Below are positions 32,148 to 43,735 of a stretch of 64,000 nucleotides of DNA, one piece after another. The notes below the pieces were generated by a model. It worked only from the letters and a program-made list of their open reading frames with translations, did no database searches and had not been told where the DNA came from. Position 1 is the first letter of the stretch. Every line of letters begins with the position of its first letter. Origin of the DNA: Cryptomeria japonica (lineage: Eukaryota > Streptophyta > Pinopsida > Cupressales > Cupressaceae). Location of the stretch: assembly GCF_030272615.1 (NCBI RefSeq), contig NC_081405.1, positions 316,625,541-316,689,540 of the forward strand. The letters run 5' to 3'. Made by a program: the position numbers and the translations under genes.

Positions 32148-33130
32148 TTATAGTGCCTTGTAAGTACCGGAAAATCTTTTTTCTGCTGATTCATGATTTT
32201 CTCTAGCATTACTTTGAAATCTTGAAACAATACATACTGCATTCATAATATCAGGTCTTGTTTGTGTTAAATACAATAAACCTCCTATCATAGATTTGTA
32301 TCTAGTTGGATTAATAGGTGTAGATTCATCCCTTTGTGATAATTTGTCATTTGTTGTCATAGGTGTGCTTACCAGTTTAGATTTCTCCATCCCAAATTTC
32401 TTTAGTAACTCTTTTAAGTATTTGGATTGACTCAAGAATATACCTTTATCAGTTTGTGAAATCTACAATCCTAAAATCAAGATGTCATCATTAGTTACTT
32501 TATAATATAAATTGATGTCTGCATTTCCTTTAGTAAAACCAATCTTTAAAAGATACTTATCCAATCTTGCATACCAAGCTCTTAGAGCTTGTTTTAGTCC
32601 ATATAGAGATTTCCTTAACCTGCAAACCATATCATTATCATCTGTCAAATAAAATCCATTGTATACTTCCTCTTCAAGATCTCCATTAAAAAATGCACAT
32701 TTAATATCCATTTGATAAACTTTGTAGTTCTTGTGTGTTGCAAACCCCAAAAATAGTCCGACTGCCTCAATTCTAGCTACCAGTGCAAAGGTTTCATTAA
32801 AATCAACTCCTTCTTTCTGAGAATATCCCTTACACACTAGTCTTTCTTTATTTCTGATAACCTTACCATCTTCATTAAGTTATTTTCTAAATACCCATTT
32901 GGTTCCAATTACATTTTTATCTTTAGGTCAGGGAACTAATGTCCAAGTGTTGTTTTTTTCAATTTGTTCTAATTCTTCTTCCATAGCCTTAATCCAAAAT
33001 TTATCTTCACATGCCTCATTAACAGATGATGGTTCAATTTGAGAAATAAGACATACCTCTTCATTTGCCAATCTTCCTTTTGTCATAACTCCTTAAAACT
33101 TGTTTCTAATTATTTGATCTTCAGAATGAT
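32148..33130 (-). pseudogene. Element E reverse transcriptase lacking its active site
   Basis: The frame at 32463-32837 holds MCKGYSQKEGVDFNETFALV, YQMDIKCAFFNGDLEEEVY and LYGLKQALRAWYARL. After NDDILIL the sequence jumps to GL and ISQTDKGIFL. In elements B and D some 40 residues lie between these points and include the YVDD box, so an in-frame deletion of about 120 bp has removed the catalytic aspartates. A few residues after EEEVY are also missing. The connection domain is open at 32148-32435 (SKLVSTPMT, RPDIMNAVC). The N-terminal part runs to about 33000 with a stop. Confidence 0.85.
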
Positions 33131-34000
33131 TCAGTCTTATGTATCAGGGTGTCTTTGTTTGTTGTTGTTCCTCAGTTACTATGGAATCCTCAGATGATAC
33201 CGGGGTAACTGGATCTTCATTTTGTACCGGTGGATTTATAGTAGGTTCATTTGTCAAAATTTTTGTTGCCAGTTCAAAGTCTATATACCTTGAAGTTCCT
33301 CTGAATTGTTCATCAATTTTTACATTTATACTTTCAACAATTTTCTGCAATCTTTTTTTGGAACATCTATATGCCTTGCTGTTAGATGAATAACCAAGAA
33401 ATATTCCTTCATCACTTCTAGGATCAAACTTGCGAACATACTTGTCTCTTTTGATATAACATTTACTTCCAAAAATTCTGAAATACTTAAGAGTAGGAGT
33501 ATTACCAAACCATAGTTCATGAGGGGTCTTACCGGTTTCACCTTTGATGTGAACTTTGTTAAATGTATAGACCGATGTACTAACTACTTCTCTCCAATAT
33601 ACATGTGCTAGGTTTGCTTCTGATAACATACTTCTTGCTGCATCCAAGATAGTTCTATTTTTCCTTTCAACAACTCCATTCTGTTGTGGTGTCTGAGGTG
33701 CTGATAGCTATCTTTTGATTCCATTTACTTCACAGAATGTATTAAATTTCGTAGATGTAAATTCACCTCCTTGATCTGATCTTAAGCATTTGATTTTCTT
33801 ACCGGTTTCATTTTCTACCATTGCTTTGAATAGTTTGAACTTTCCGAGTGCTTCTGAGTTTTCTCTGAGAAAAGTTACCCAACACATTCTAGAATAGTGA
33901 TCAATAATTAGCATGAAATATCTATCACCTTGTAATCTTTTAGTTCTAGCTGGACCACATAAATCAGTGTGAATCAAATCAAGAGCATTATTGGATTTTC
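33131..34000 (-). pseudogene. Element E integrase
   Basis: The frame at 33708-33977 encodes the core: IHTDLCGP (first aspartate), YSRMCWVTFLRENSEAL and LRSDQGGEFTS (second aspartate). A stop near 33708 is followed by PQQNGVVERK (glutamate) in the next part. The frame at 33144-33647 (167 codons) gives MDAARSMLSEANLAHVYW, KTPHELWFGNTPTLKYFRIF and ESINVKIDEQ, then a Pro/Glu-rich linker. Apart from the break the three catalytic residues are present. Confidence 0.82.
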
Positions 34001-34735
34001 TGGAATACTTTTGAAACTAGCTCTAACTTGTTTTCCAAATTGACATTCCTTACATACTGTATTCTGAGGTTTGACAATTTTAGGTAAATCTCTAACTGCC
34101 TTAGTAGTACTAATCTTTACCATGCAATCAAAGTTTACATGACAGAGTCTCTTATGCCATAACCAACTTTCATCTATATGTGCAATTAAGCATGTCTTTT
34201 CATTGTTATTCAAATGAAAGATATTACCGCTAGTCTGATTACTGGTTGCAATTTCCAAACTAGTTCTATTCATGATTTTGCATTTTCCATTTTTGAATTG
34301 TAAATGAAATCCTTTCTCAACTAATTGACCAACACTCAAAAGATTATGCTTTAATCCTTCGACATAGTAATCATTATCAGTGTTATGCTTACCATCAAGA
34401 GATATTGTACCCTTACCTTTGATTGAACAAGCTTTGTCATCTCGAAATCTCACTAAGCCTCCATTGTATTCTTGAAAGTTCAAGAATTTACCTTTGTCTC
34501 CTATCATATGATGTGAGCATCCTAAATCAATGATCCATTCATCCTTTACTTTAGCTTTAGCTACCAAGGCCTGTACTACTGGTTGAGCAGTAGGTGTTAG
34601 TTGATCTTCTGTTATAGCAACAAAAACCCATCCATTGTCTATTGGATCTTCATCAGAATCACCAGTCACACCTTCATCAACAATGTAACAAGATTTGTCT
34701 TTATTCTTCTTAAATTTGTATCTCTAATATTCAGG
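33974..34735 (-). pseudogene. Element E protease and pre-integrase domain
   Basis: One frame of 231 codons (33974-34669). The protease motif is WIIDLGCSHHMIGD, where the family has D-S-G; leucine in place of serine in the triad probably kills it. The core YYVEGLKHNLLSVGQLVEKG, the zinc finger WLWHKRLCHVNFDCMVKI and CKECQFGKQVRASF are well kept. A stop near 34725 parts it from gag. Confidence 0.83.
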
Positions 34736-35653
34736 GTTAGGCTTGTATGTTCTTCTAGATTCTTCTCTTAGTCTAGCATGTCTATTAGGGCATCTTGAAA
34801 CCATATGACCAATCTTATTGCAGTTAAAACATTTAAAGGGCGCTTTACCTTCATACTTACTTCCAACTGGACCATTAGACATTTTCCTTGCAAATAGTGC
34901 TTCAAGTCCTTCAAGTTCTTCATTTTATTTCCTACTTTCTTCAAGTTCTCTTGCATAAAAGGCTTTCCAATTAGATTTGTCAAATGATGGAGCAGATGAT
35001 TTTGATGCTTTAAAGGCTAAATCTATCTTTATGGTAGCAATAGGACCAAATTCTTCAATTTCAAAAGTTGAAAGTTTTCCAATCAATGTATGCCTAGTAA
35101 CTGATGTATTAGGCATTGTTCTTAACTCATTTATAGCAATTACTTTCATTTTATATGCCAGTGGCAATCCTCTTAAAACTTTTGAACCAATTTCATCCTC
35201 ACTTAAGGTTCCTCTACAACATTTAATACCCGAAACAATTTCATTTACTCTTTCCATAAAAGCAGAAATCCTTTCATCTTCTTCCATTTTCAGATGTTCA
35301 TACCTGACTCAGAAGCTTTCAAGTTTTGCAATTTTGACTGTGGAATCTCCTTCATTCAGTGTTTCCAAATGATCCCAAATAGCTTTGGCAGTAGACCTAT
35401 CTGATAGTCCCATAATTTGTTGATCTGATAATGCACTCAAAAGTGCTTGTCTTTCTTTGCAATCATTTTCCTCATCTTTTGTTAAGTTAGCTAGACTAGG
35501 CTGACCTTGTATGGCAGCAGTATAACCATTCTTTGTAACTTCCCAGATGTCTTTTCTAATGCAATTCAGATGTGTCTCCATTCTGATCTTCCATATGTCA
35601 TAGTTCGTTCCCTCAAGTTTAGGACTATCCTTCCTAAAATAATTAGTAGACAT
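34736..35653 (-). pseudogene. Element E gag
   Basis: It starts at 35653 (MSTNYFRKDSPKLEGTNYD), eleven codons or so inside the primer site, and the typical copia gag opening follows (IWKIRMETHLN). A stop at about 35309 and another near 34925 divide it into three frames (35309-35653, 34925-35287, 34768-34983). The nucleocapsid zinc knuckle CFNCNKIGHMVSRC is intact at about 34790-34840. The region ERISAFMERVNEIVSG matches gag of element D. Confidence 0.83.
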
Positions 35654-35694
35654 TGGATCTCCTCAAGCTGTTAAACTTCTGCAAAAGAGGACTA

Positions 35695-35709
35695 AGCTTT
35701 GATACCACT
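35695..35709 (-). other. Primer binding site of element E
   Basis: AGCTTTGATACCACT, followed directly by TGTTACAAG of the TRIM LTR. The stretch from AAGCT to TTGTTA matches the TRIM's own primer junction at 30145-30166 with one difference. Confidence 0.85.
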
Positions 35710-35821
35710 TGTTACAAGTGTGGTTGCCATTGCACCAAAAGATCGACATCTTATAGAATCCATAAGAGGCTGTTAAACCATGTCACGAATCCCAGCGAAG
35801 GACATTGGCCCACTGCCAACA
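35710..35821 (-). repeat. Right short LTR of the TRIM
   Basis: 112 bp, TGTTACAAGTGTGGTTGCC to CTGCCAACA, followed by TAGTA. It lacks about 26 bp present in the left copy and has about 15 further differences. Confidence 0.85.
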
Positions 35822-36548
35822 TAGTATACGTTATTTATTTAATATGCAATGTATGTATGCTTACTTCATGTGATTTTGAGGTCCAATATCTACCTTATCA
35901 GAAGGTATTTTGGGTCCGGTTCCATCTGGATGTGATAAAGACATAATCTAAAAGGCATTTTTGGATCCGATCTTATCAGGACATATTGGAGGTATGTATT
36001 ACAATGTAATTGTGGATCAAGATTGAAACCGACATCTTATGAAGACATTTTGTTGTTGCATGTGGATATTTCGGTCTCACCTCATTTTGGTTGAGCCAAT
36101 TCATCAGGATATTTGGTGTAGATATATATAACCAATAATTTTGCAAGTTAGAGATATGGTAGCTGAAAAATAACTATTGTGTACATTATTGTATATTTGA
36201 AATTTTTGTGGATGTGAATATTGCTATGTGTTGTATGTATAGTGGATGTAAAAAGAAGATTATGCACTTCAACGAAACTATAATTCATGCATATGTCAGA
36301 TGCAACTCTAACAATTCAATTTTTTTATTCTATCACCAGGTAGTGAGCCCTCCATGCAGTGATCCCCCATCGATAGTGAGCGACCCCTTTTGTTCTATGT
36401 CACTTGTTATATATTACATCATTCTTGAGAGATCACTCTCTTCGTGGTTTTTCCCATATTCGGTTTTCCATATGCAAATCTAATGTTATGTGTTTTGTGT
36501 TAAATTCATTTATTGTATTTAAATTATGTTATGAGATTGGTTAGTTAG

Positions 36549-37310
36549 TGTAGACACCTAAAATTGTCCTATCTAATTAAATAAATATTTTATTTATTTA
36601 ATTATATAAGACTAATTCTTCTATTAATTAAATAAATCTTTATTTATTTAATTAATTCATTTATCCTCTTCTAGCCTTATTTCTCATTTGAATAAATACA
36701 TTTATTTATTTAAATTATCCTTTTCCTAAATTAAATAAATATTTATTTATTTAATTGATCTCATTTCTTCTATTAATTAAATAAATCTTTATTTATTTAA
36801 TTAATTCATTAGCCTTTTTCTACCCATGACACATGTCATTCATCTCTTAATTCATACACTACCTACCTCTTTCATTATTTTATTATTTCTTCTACCTACC
36901 CTCTAATCATAGCTGACCTCCTTTTACACCTCTCAATCTTATCCCTCCATTTCTTATAGTGTCTTCTATATAAGGAGATGCTTCCTTCATTATCAAACCC
37001 TAACTACTTGATCAATTGACTACACTACGATCCTACTTGCAACCACATTCTGTTCTTTGTTGAGCTCTTGTGCACATAAAATCTGAGAGCAAATATATCA
37101 AGCAAGATCAATGGAGATAGAAAGAATGGAGATCAAAACCCTATTAGACATGTGATGGTATAATCTTTGTGATTTCATTTGATTTGCATTGTCTTAGGTA
37201 ATCTTCATATGTTATGGTGGATCTTTGTTGTTGTTAGGCTAGGGTTTGGTGGTTGAATTCATTTAGCCTTTCAATTTTGTTATCAGTGTTATCCATTTTC
37301 ACCATATACA
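36549..37310 (+). repeat. 5' LTR of element F
   Basis: 762 bp. The first third (36571-36815) is a cluster of AT-only palindromes of the TTAATTAAATAAAT type. A TATA box lies at 36966. The part after it would be transcribed. The end is directly followed by the primer site. Confidence 0.93.
36966..36975 (+). promoter_or_regulatory. TATA box of the element F LTR
   Basis: CTATATAAGG, followed about 30 bp on by the likely transcript start. The same box is in the 3' LTR at 52143-52152. It is placed after the AT-palindromes and before the part shared by both RNA ends. Confidence 0.6.
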
Positions 37311-37313
37311 TTT

Positions 37314-37331
37314 TGGCACGCCCGGTGGGAC
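37314..37331 (+). other. Primer binding site of element F
   Basis: TGGCACGCCCGGTGGGAC starts three bases after the LTR. This GC-rich form is usual for Tat-type gypsy elements and differs from the initiator-tRNA site of the copia copies. I do not assign the tRNA with confidence. Confidence 0.7.
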
Positions 37332-39549
37332 CCTTGTCCCTTTTGTATTTAACCTCCTTGTTGCAGATTTTGTATTTTTGAAGTTGCAGATCGGACGTTT
37401 TCGATAGCATTTTTGGTATTTTCACGTCTGCGTACTTTCAGATCGCGTTTTTGATTTTCTGACGAATCTGTGACAACTGAAATCATGTCTGTGTTATCGG
37501 CAATATTTTGTTTTGCAGGTTTCGGAAATTGCATTTATGTCCTGAAGTCGTGTCTATGGTTGTTTAAGCTGTGTCTATGTTAAATAGCCACATCTATGAT
37601 TTATAGCTGCGTTTGTGCCTCACAAAACCGCGTTTGCATCACAGAACTGTGTCTGTGTTTATCAATTTCAAATTTTGAAGTTTATTCATTCAATTTCAAG
37701 TTTTGCATTTAGGGTTTCAAATCTGGTCTATTTTGAGCTAACATTTTCAGATCTAGCTAACGAAATTGGTGTAGCTTGTCTTGAAAGCAAAACGTTTTGT
37801 TGAAGGCCCCTATTTTCACAAAGTCTTTGGGGTTTAAAATTTACCTAACTTGTGCGCTTGCAGGAAGGGGTGATCATTTGAAACAATCCAAACTACTAAT
37901 AATTCTTTGTTGCAGGTCCTTGGCAAGGGTTTTCTGGATTTTTATTGTGTGCCTTGTTTTCATAGACTAGCAAACACTTTAATTGGTGCACTAAAATTGA
38001 ATCATTGTCTTTTCTGTCTTGAGCAATAGGCTCTTTTTGTTTAATCTTTAGAGGGCATGTCTTCCCATGTGGTCAGGACTACTAGTGAGAAGAGAATGAC
38101 CCAAGTGGTAGTGAGGAAAACCCACCTCTTCCGAACCACTATAAACAAATGTATTCATGGTGAAAATTATGGATAACGTGTGCTAATTAGTTCATACCGA
38201 CACTATGTCTCCCCATAAACCCATTTGATCAAATTGATTTGATTAGTTGTAGAGCGTAACCCCTACCGGCTGGGAGCCTTCTATATTTACAGAGCTGAAA
38301 GTGCCACATGTATGGCCACATGAGCGGATGCCCTTACTAGCACCTTTTTATTTTAGAAGCCCAAATCCTTCTAGTTGTTGGGGCAGGAGGTCGGACCTCT
38401 GGTAGCGGCCCACACACATACGGTTCTTAGTAGAGATACAAAGTTCACCACGGGGAGTTTTCATGGGGACTGATGCTTGACTGACCTAAGAAGTGAGTGC
38501 CGAGGGTGGAGCCAGTTAGGTCAAGCATCTAAGTATTCACTCTGAATAGCGTAGCCTCGGGGGTAAAACCCCATGTGGGATCAACAACTATTGTCTTGGC
38601 TAGCCATAAGAATTGTGCTTGACTTATTTTAAACATTCAAACATTCAAGACCAAACAACAAAATATTGTCTTTTGTGTCTTCAAGTGTATGCAAAACAAT
38701 TTTTACATCAAACAATACACTTTCCTTGGAGTCATTTTTTGAGTCTAGACACTTACAAACATTGGGTCTTCATCAACATTGTGTCCTCTTGTCACGAAAA
38801 ATAGTCAAACAGTCAGATTTGGTCACAACAAAATGACTTCATAGATTGGAAAAAATTGCACAAATTTTACAGAAACGCATCTATGTTTGTCATAATCATG
38901 TCTGTGTTGTCTAACCGCATCTGTGAAGGGCAGAAATGCATCTGTGTTCCCAGAATCAACAGTGCATTTCACAAAAAATCTCAGAAGCGCGTCTGTGTTG
39001 AACAGAGACATGTCTATGTCAGGTAACCGCGTCTGTGAAGTATACAGGTGCATCTGTGTTCAGAATTACAAAATTTTTATAGTCCAGCAAACAAGAGCAA
39101 TTAGTTTCGGAATTCTTGAGCTTCCTAGGTTGTTTCTCCAGGTTTCATTTAGCATTCAACCTGTCTTTGGGTCTCACATAGTCCATCATTGCTTCACATC
39201 TCACTTTACATTCACAATTGTCTAAACTTGAGTCAAAAGGTCACTTGCTTGTCCTCACTATACTTTGTCAACACACTACATACAACAATACTTCGCTAAG
39301 TGGTCCCTCATCAAGGTTTCTTACCTTTGGGTCTCATTTGGTCTTACTTAGAGTCAAGGTCAACTTACCTCATCAAGAGAAACTATCCTCTCTTTGGAAG
39401 TCACACCTACTCTACTACATACATACTTGGTCTTACACTTTGGACATTGCAAGCACACCTCATATTCATTTACACTCCATCCAACTCTTGGTCTTCCATA
39501 TTTTTTCCATTTTCATCTAGTCTCACACATCTTGGTCAATACCTAGTTC
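37332..39549 (+). other. Long untranslated leader of element F
   Basis: 2.2 kb without a coding frame between primer site and gag. Two clusters of CGCGTCTGTGTT-like words lie at 37475-37660 and 38870-39062. The middle (38040-38620) has higher GC and no open frame of note. Long leaders are usual for Tat elements. Confidence 0.7.
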
Positions 39550-41845
39550 ATGGTTGAAACTCATCTTCAAAAATCTAGGAGAGAAACTAAAGAGGCTCAA
39601 GAGTCCACAAACATGAGTTCTTATGAGTATGACAATGATATCTTTTTCAATTCTGATCATACTACATTACCTGACATGGATGCCTATAGAAACATTCCAA
39701 ATGTTGAGAACATGGACACTACAAACAACAATGATACACACAATGACAATATAGACAACTTTTCAGTACATTCAGCAGATGTGGAAGAATCCATTATGGA
39801 CCCCCGCTTCAATCGATTGATTGAGGAAATAATGAGGAGAGATAGACAATACTTCTTACAAATGATGGCACAAAGTGGAGCCAAGATACCTCATGATTTT
39901 GACATGTCTCAAATAATGGAAAATTGACCTTTGCAACAAACTCACTCCAACATGGATCAAAGGAGGCCTCATAGTGGAGGAAATAGAGGACCACATCTTG
40001 TGCCTGAATCACCATCATCTTTGTTTCAAAAACCAGAGGTCCCACATACACATGGTCAAGCATATGATACTCACCTTCGCAGACCATTATGGAAGTCTTA
40101 TGTAGAAAGATATGCTCAATCACATACAAATGCTAAGGATCAACCACCAAAGCAATTGGATATTCAAAGGCATGCTCAAAATTTGGAAACAAGGAAACCC
40201 CGTGTCAAATTTGGGGGCAACACATTAGAACATGACATGCCTGTAGAGTATGGTATACATGCACAAAATAGATATGGTGTTCCTCAACATGAATCTATAC
40301 CAAGTGGTCCATATACACAACATCACTATAGACCTCCTCCATATGAACATGTGTATGATCAATATCATCCATATATGCAACAAGCTCCTCCTCCAATTGG
40401 TGCCTCAAGCATGGGGTATGGTCCAAGAAGTCGATCTCCACCTAAGAGAAATTTGGAGCCACAAATCAGGTACTTACAAAAGAAAATGGAGGACATAAAT
40501 ACATCGAAGCCAACATACACAATGAGAGACATATGTCCTTATCCATTCGACAAGAGCATTCCAATGCCTCCTTTTCCTACACACTTTGTGATGCCAAAAT
40601 TTGATAAGAGGAAAAGGGGATCCTAAGGCACACATAAGACAGTTTTTCACAGCTTGCATTGAGGTAGCAGCAAAAGAAACATATTTGATGAGATTATTCC
40701 CACAAAGCCTAGGTGATCAAGCTATGGAATGGTTCTCCCAACTCCCACCTGGTATTAAGTCAAGGGGTGACTTAGCAGAGGCATTTATTCAACATTTCTC
40801 CTACAATATAGAGACAGACATATCAGTCACTACTTTGTGCAACACCAAGCAAAAAGAGGGAGAGTCTTTTGCATCATTTTTACAAAGATGGAGGAATCTA
40901 GCTAGCAGATGCTCTTGTGAAATTCCACAAAAACAAATGGTAGAGATGTTCACACAAAACATTAACAAAGACATTGGCTATGATCTAAGGAAAGCTTGTT
41001 TGTCCACCTTCAAGGACATCATTGAAAAAGGCTTAGCAATAGAAAAGGTCCTAATTGAGCAAGGAGTCATTAAGATATTCAAAGAAAACAAAGATGACTT
41101 TAAAGGAAAAGACAAGCCAAGATTTTGGAATAAAAACAAGAACACAATCAATGATGGTGTTGTTGATGCCAATACAGTGCGACCCAAATTCATCTTTTCG
41201 GGATCAAGTTCTACAAACAATCAAGTGAATACTCAAACAACTTCTAGATCACAAAGGAAGTACACTCCATTGGGAGAACCACTTGAGTCAGTCTTCAAAA
41301 AGTTAGTGGAAAACAAGGTAATCATAGTTCCAGATTTTCCTCCATATGAACCAAAGGTTAAACCAAATTGGTGGAATGATGATGAGTATTGTGAATTTCA
41401 TAAGAGCAAGGGTCATAAGATAGGAAATTGTCACCGAATGAAGAACATCATACAAGATCTCATTGGTAGAGGTGACATTGAGATTGAGGGACACTCATCC
41501 AATCAAGAACATGAGATGTTTAAAGAACCATTCCCAAAACATGACAAGGGAAAAGCTAAAGCCACAGATGATCAAACCAACTATACCAGAGCATCTTACA
41601 ACTATGATTCAACTATCAATCACATCTCGATGGACAATTATGTCTCTACTATTATCATCAAGGACAAAAACCTTGAGAATCCTACTCAGAGACCCAAGAT
41701 TGTCCTAAAAGGTGTTGGATCTTCTTCCGAACCTACTTTTGAATGTCATGTTATAGCCCGTCAAGGTAAAATCACCTTGCCACGTGCTTCAAATAAAAAC
41801 ACCACTTCTTCATCAACCAAACTTGAGTATGACCTTGTAGAATAG
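39550..41845 (+). pseudogene. Element F gag
   Basis: The frame starts MVETHLQKSRRETKEA at 39550, meets a TGA at 39925-39927, continues to about 40610, and shifts by one frame there (the reading PKFDKRKRGS stops, and GKGDPKAHIRQFFTAC starts in the other frame). The gag core (about 40610-41080) has LMRLFPQSLGDQAMEWFSQL and the FLQRWRNLASRC segment. A zinc finger YCEFHKSKGHKIGNC lies at about 41385-41430, of the C-x2-H-x4-H-x4-C form seen in Tat gag proteins. The N-terminal part is Pro/His/Tyr-rich. A TAG ends it at 41843. It would form the particle. Confidence 0.85.
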
Positions 41846-42586
41846 TTAGGGAAGACACCCACGCTCATCTCCATCCTTGAGCTCTTACGCATATCCCCCG
41901 CACATAAAGCCATTCTTGACAAAATATTGAGAGACACTGTTGTTCCTACTGATCTGAATGTGGACCAGTTTCAAGCCATGGTGGGATACCTTTCCATTCC
42001 ACATTCCCTTACCTTCATAGAAGCCAATGACGCCTCCGTAAGTCAGCCACATAATGCACCATTACACATTGAAGCCTTCATACACAAACATAGAATCAAA
42101 CGAGTCCTGATAGATGGAGGAGCTGGTCTAAACATTTGTACATTGAGCACAATTAAACAATTGGGATATTCTGATAAAGCTGTGAATTGTACAAACAAAA
42201 TTACCATCAAGGCATATGATGATGAAGAGCGCTCATCCAAGGGTACAATCACTTTACCTCTTAGAGTTGGGCCAGTTACAAAGGATGTGGTTTGTCAAGT
42301 CTTGGATCTAGATCTCACTTATAATATATTGCTAGGATGTCCTTGGATTCATGAAATGAGGGCAGTCCCATCGACATATCACCAATGCATTAAGTTTCCT
42401 CACAATGGAGTCGAAGTAACAGTTAATGGTGATCCTAATCCGTTCATATATTGCAATAACCTAAGATCACAAACGGAGATCATCATTCCTAGTAATCATG
42501 AAGCTGTTCCTTCTTCAGCATACATTGATCCTGAGTCATTGAAACCTTCGACATCAAAGAAAGGTGAGCTTAAAGGCAAATTTTAG
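41846..42586 (+). pseudogene. Element F protease
   Basis: It follows gag in the same frame after one TAG. The catalytic motif VLIDGGAGLNIC lies at about residues 60-72 of the 41927-42586 frame; D-G-G-A is the usual Tat form of the aspartic protease triad. YNILLGCPWIHEM follows, which is the flap and second conserved part. It ends in TAG at 42584. Confidence 0.85.
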
Positions 42587-43735
42587 GACAAAGGCATGGG
42601 AGAATATACTTTAAACTAGACCATGTACTTACGACAAGTCATGAGTTCCCCAAAAGAATATGGAAGACCACATCCCAACAAGCAAGTATCCATCATGGTG
42701 TTCAAATGGGACCCTACTACCTTTCAAAGATGGGGTGAACTGGAAGAAGAAGACTTATACAAAATGCTCTACAAAGACATTGAAGATGACATACAAGATC
42801 ACATCAATATACCCTGTGAGAAATATGGCAAAGGCTTCAAGATTCTACAAAAATTCAGGTATGATGGAAAAAGCCCTCTTAGGTTATGAAAGGAAGGCAT
42901 TATTGAACCTTTACAACCTGAATTGACTTTCAAAAAGGAACGCTCAAAGGAACTTGGTTTCCTGACTTCCAAGGTCCACACTAAAAAGATAGAGGAAGCC
43001 TTACAAATCAAAGCTGCCAAAATCCAACAAGAGGATCGCTATTCCACAGACTCCAACGAATGGGAATGGGGTTCAGACAAATCCTCCAGTGACTACGAGC
43101 TCACCGAGACATTCAGAGAGCCAGATGAACCCACAGAAGAAGAGGAATTTTATAAAAAGTTCAGAGTTGGTCAAGAAACAACCCATGAGGATTCCACACA
43201 GTCTTTGTCTCAAGGTTCTAGGTTGAAATCACATAGGATGAGAACACTTGTCCTAGAATGCGCTACTAGTGATGACAATTTGGATTCGCTCGTGATCGAG
43301 ACTGATGAGGAGAGTGCCATCGATGACCTTGATAATTACCTTGACATACCCGAATATAATTGCATTTTCACTCTTAGCCCCACTAACTTTGAAGACATAA
43401 AAGGCCTTCCCCTTCTTCACCATCAACTCATTAACTGGGATCATGAAGGACCAGCACAATTTGACACATTCCAAAATGATGAAGCTATTATTGACTATCT
43501 TGGCATACAAGATTATCTTCCCCCTGGGGACCATAAAGTAGGATACACTATAGAACTCAACGACATGGCATATTTTGGTGAGGGTGTCAGACCTTCTAGT
43601 AGCAAAAATGTGAAAATAAGAACAAACCAAGGGTCTTATGGCGAAAACCACACTGTGGCGCTATCTGACCCCAAAAAAGTAAAAAGAAAGGACGTATCTG
43701 AGGGTGAAAACCTCTCTGAGGCATCCGAAGATTGA
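42587..43735 (+). pseudogene. Element F acidic linker between protease and RT
   Basis: Same frame as the flanking domains, with stops near 42617, 42887 and 43733. It is strongly acidic (for example EEEEFYKKF and ETDEESAIDDLDNYL). I see no catalytic domain in it. A variable acidic linker is common before RT in Tat elements. Its product role is unknown. Confidence 0.65.

Larger units (their letters stand above)
30162..35709 (-). mobile_element. Element E: Ty1/copia genome with a single LTR
   Basis: E has one LTR (30162-31207), polypurine tracts, then RNase H, RT, integrase, protease and gag read right to left, and a primer site at 35695-35709. Where its 5' LTR should begin (35710), the right TRIM LTR begins instead. 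E is the best-kept copia copy in the window, with long frames for protease (231 codons), integrase C-part (167) and two for gag (120 and 114). Even so it has stops, a changed protease motif and a deletion that removes the RT active site. With one LTR its age cannot be read from LTR divergence. Confidence 0.85.
29957..35821 (-). mobile_element. TRIM-like miniature LTR element carrying a one-LTR copia genome (E)
   Basis: Short terminal repeats at 29957-30093 (137 bp) and 35710-35821 (112 bp) both start TGTTACAAGTGTGGTTGCC and end GCCAACA. Both sides have the perfect duplication TAGTA (29952-29956 and 35822-35826). Behind the left repeat are a purine tract (30094-30106) and a primer site (30147-30161), with only about 68 bp of interior, as expected for a TRIM. 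But element E (LTR plus coding interior, ending in its own primer site) lies between that primer site and the right repeat. Without E the TRIM would be about 317 bp. The two short repeats have diverged and differ by an indel of about 26 bp. Confidence 0.8.
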
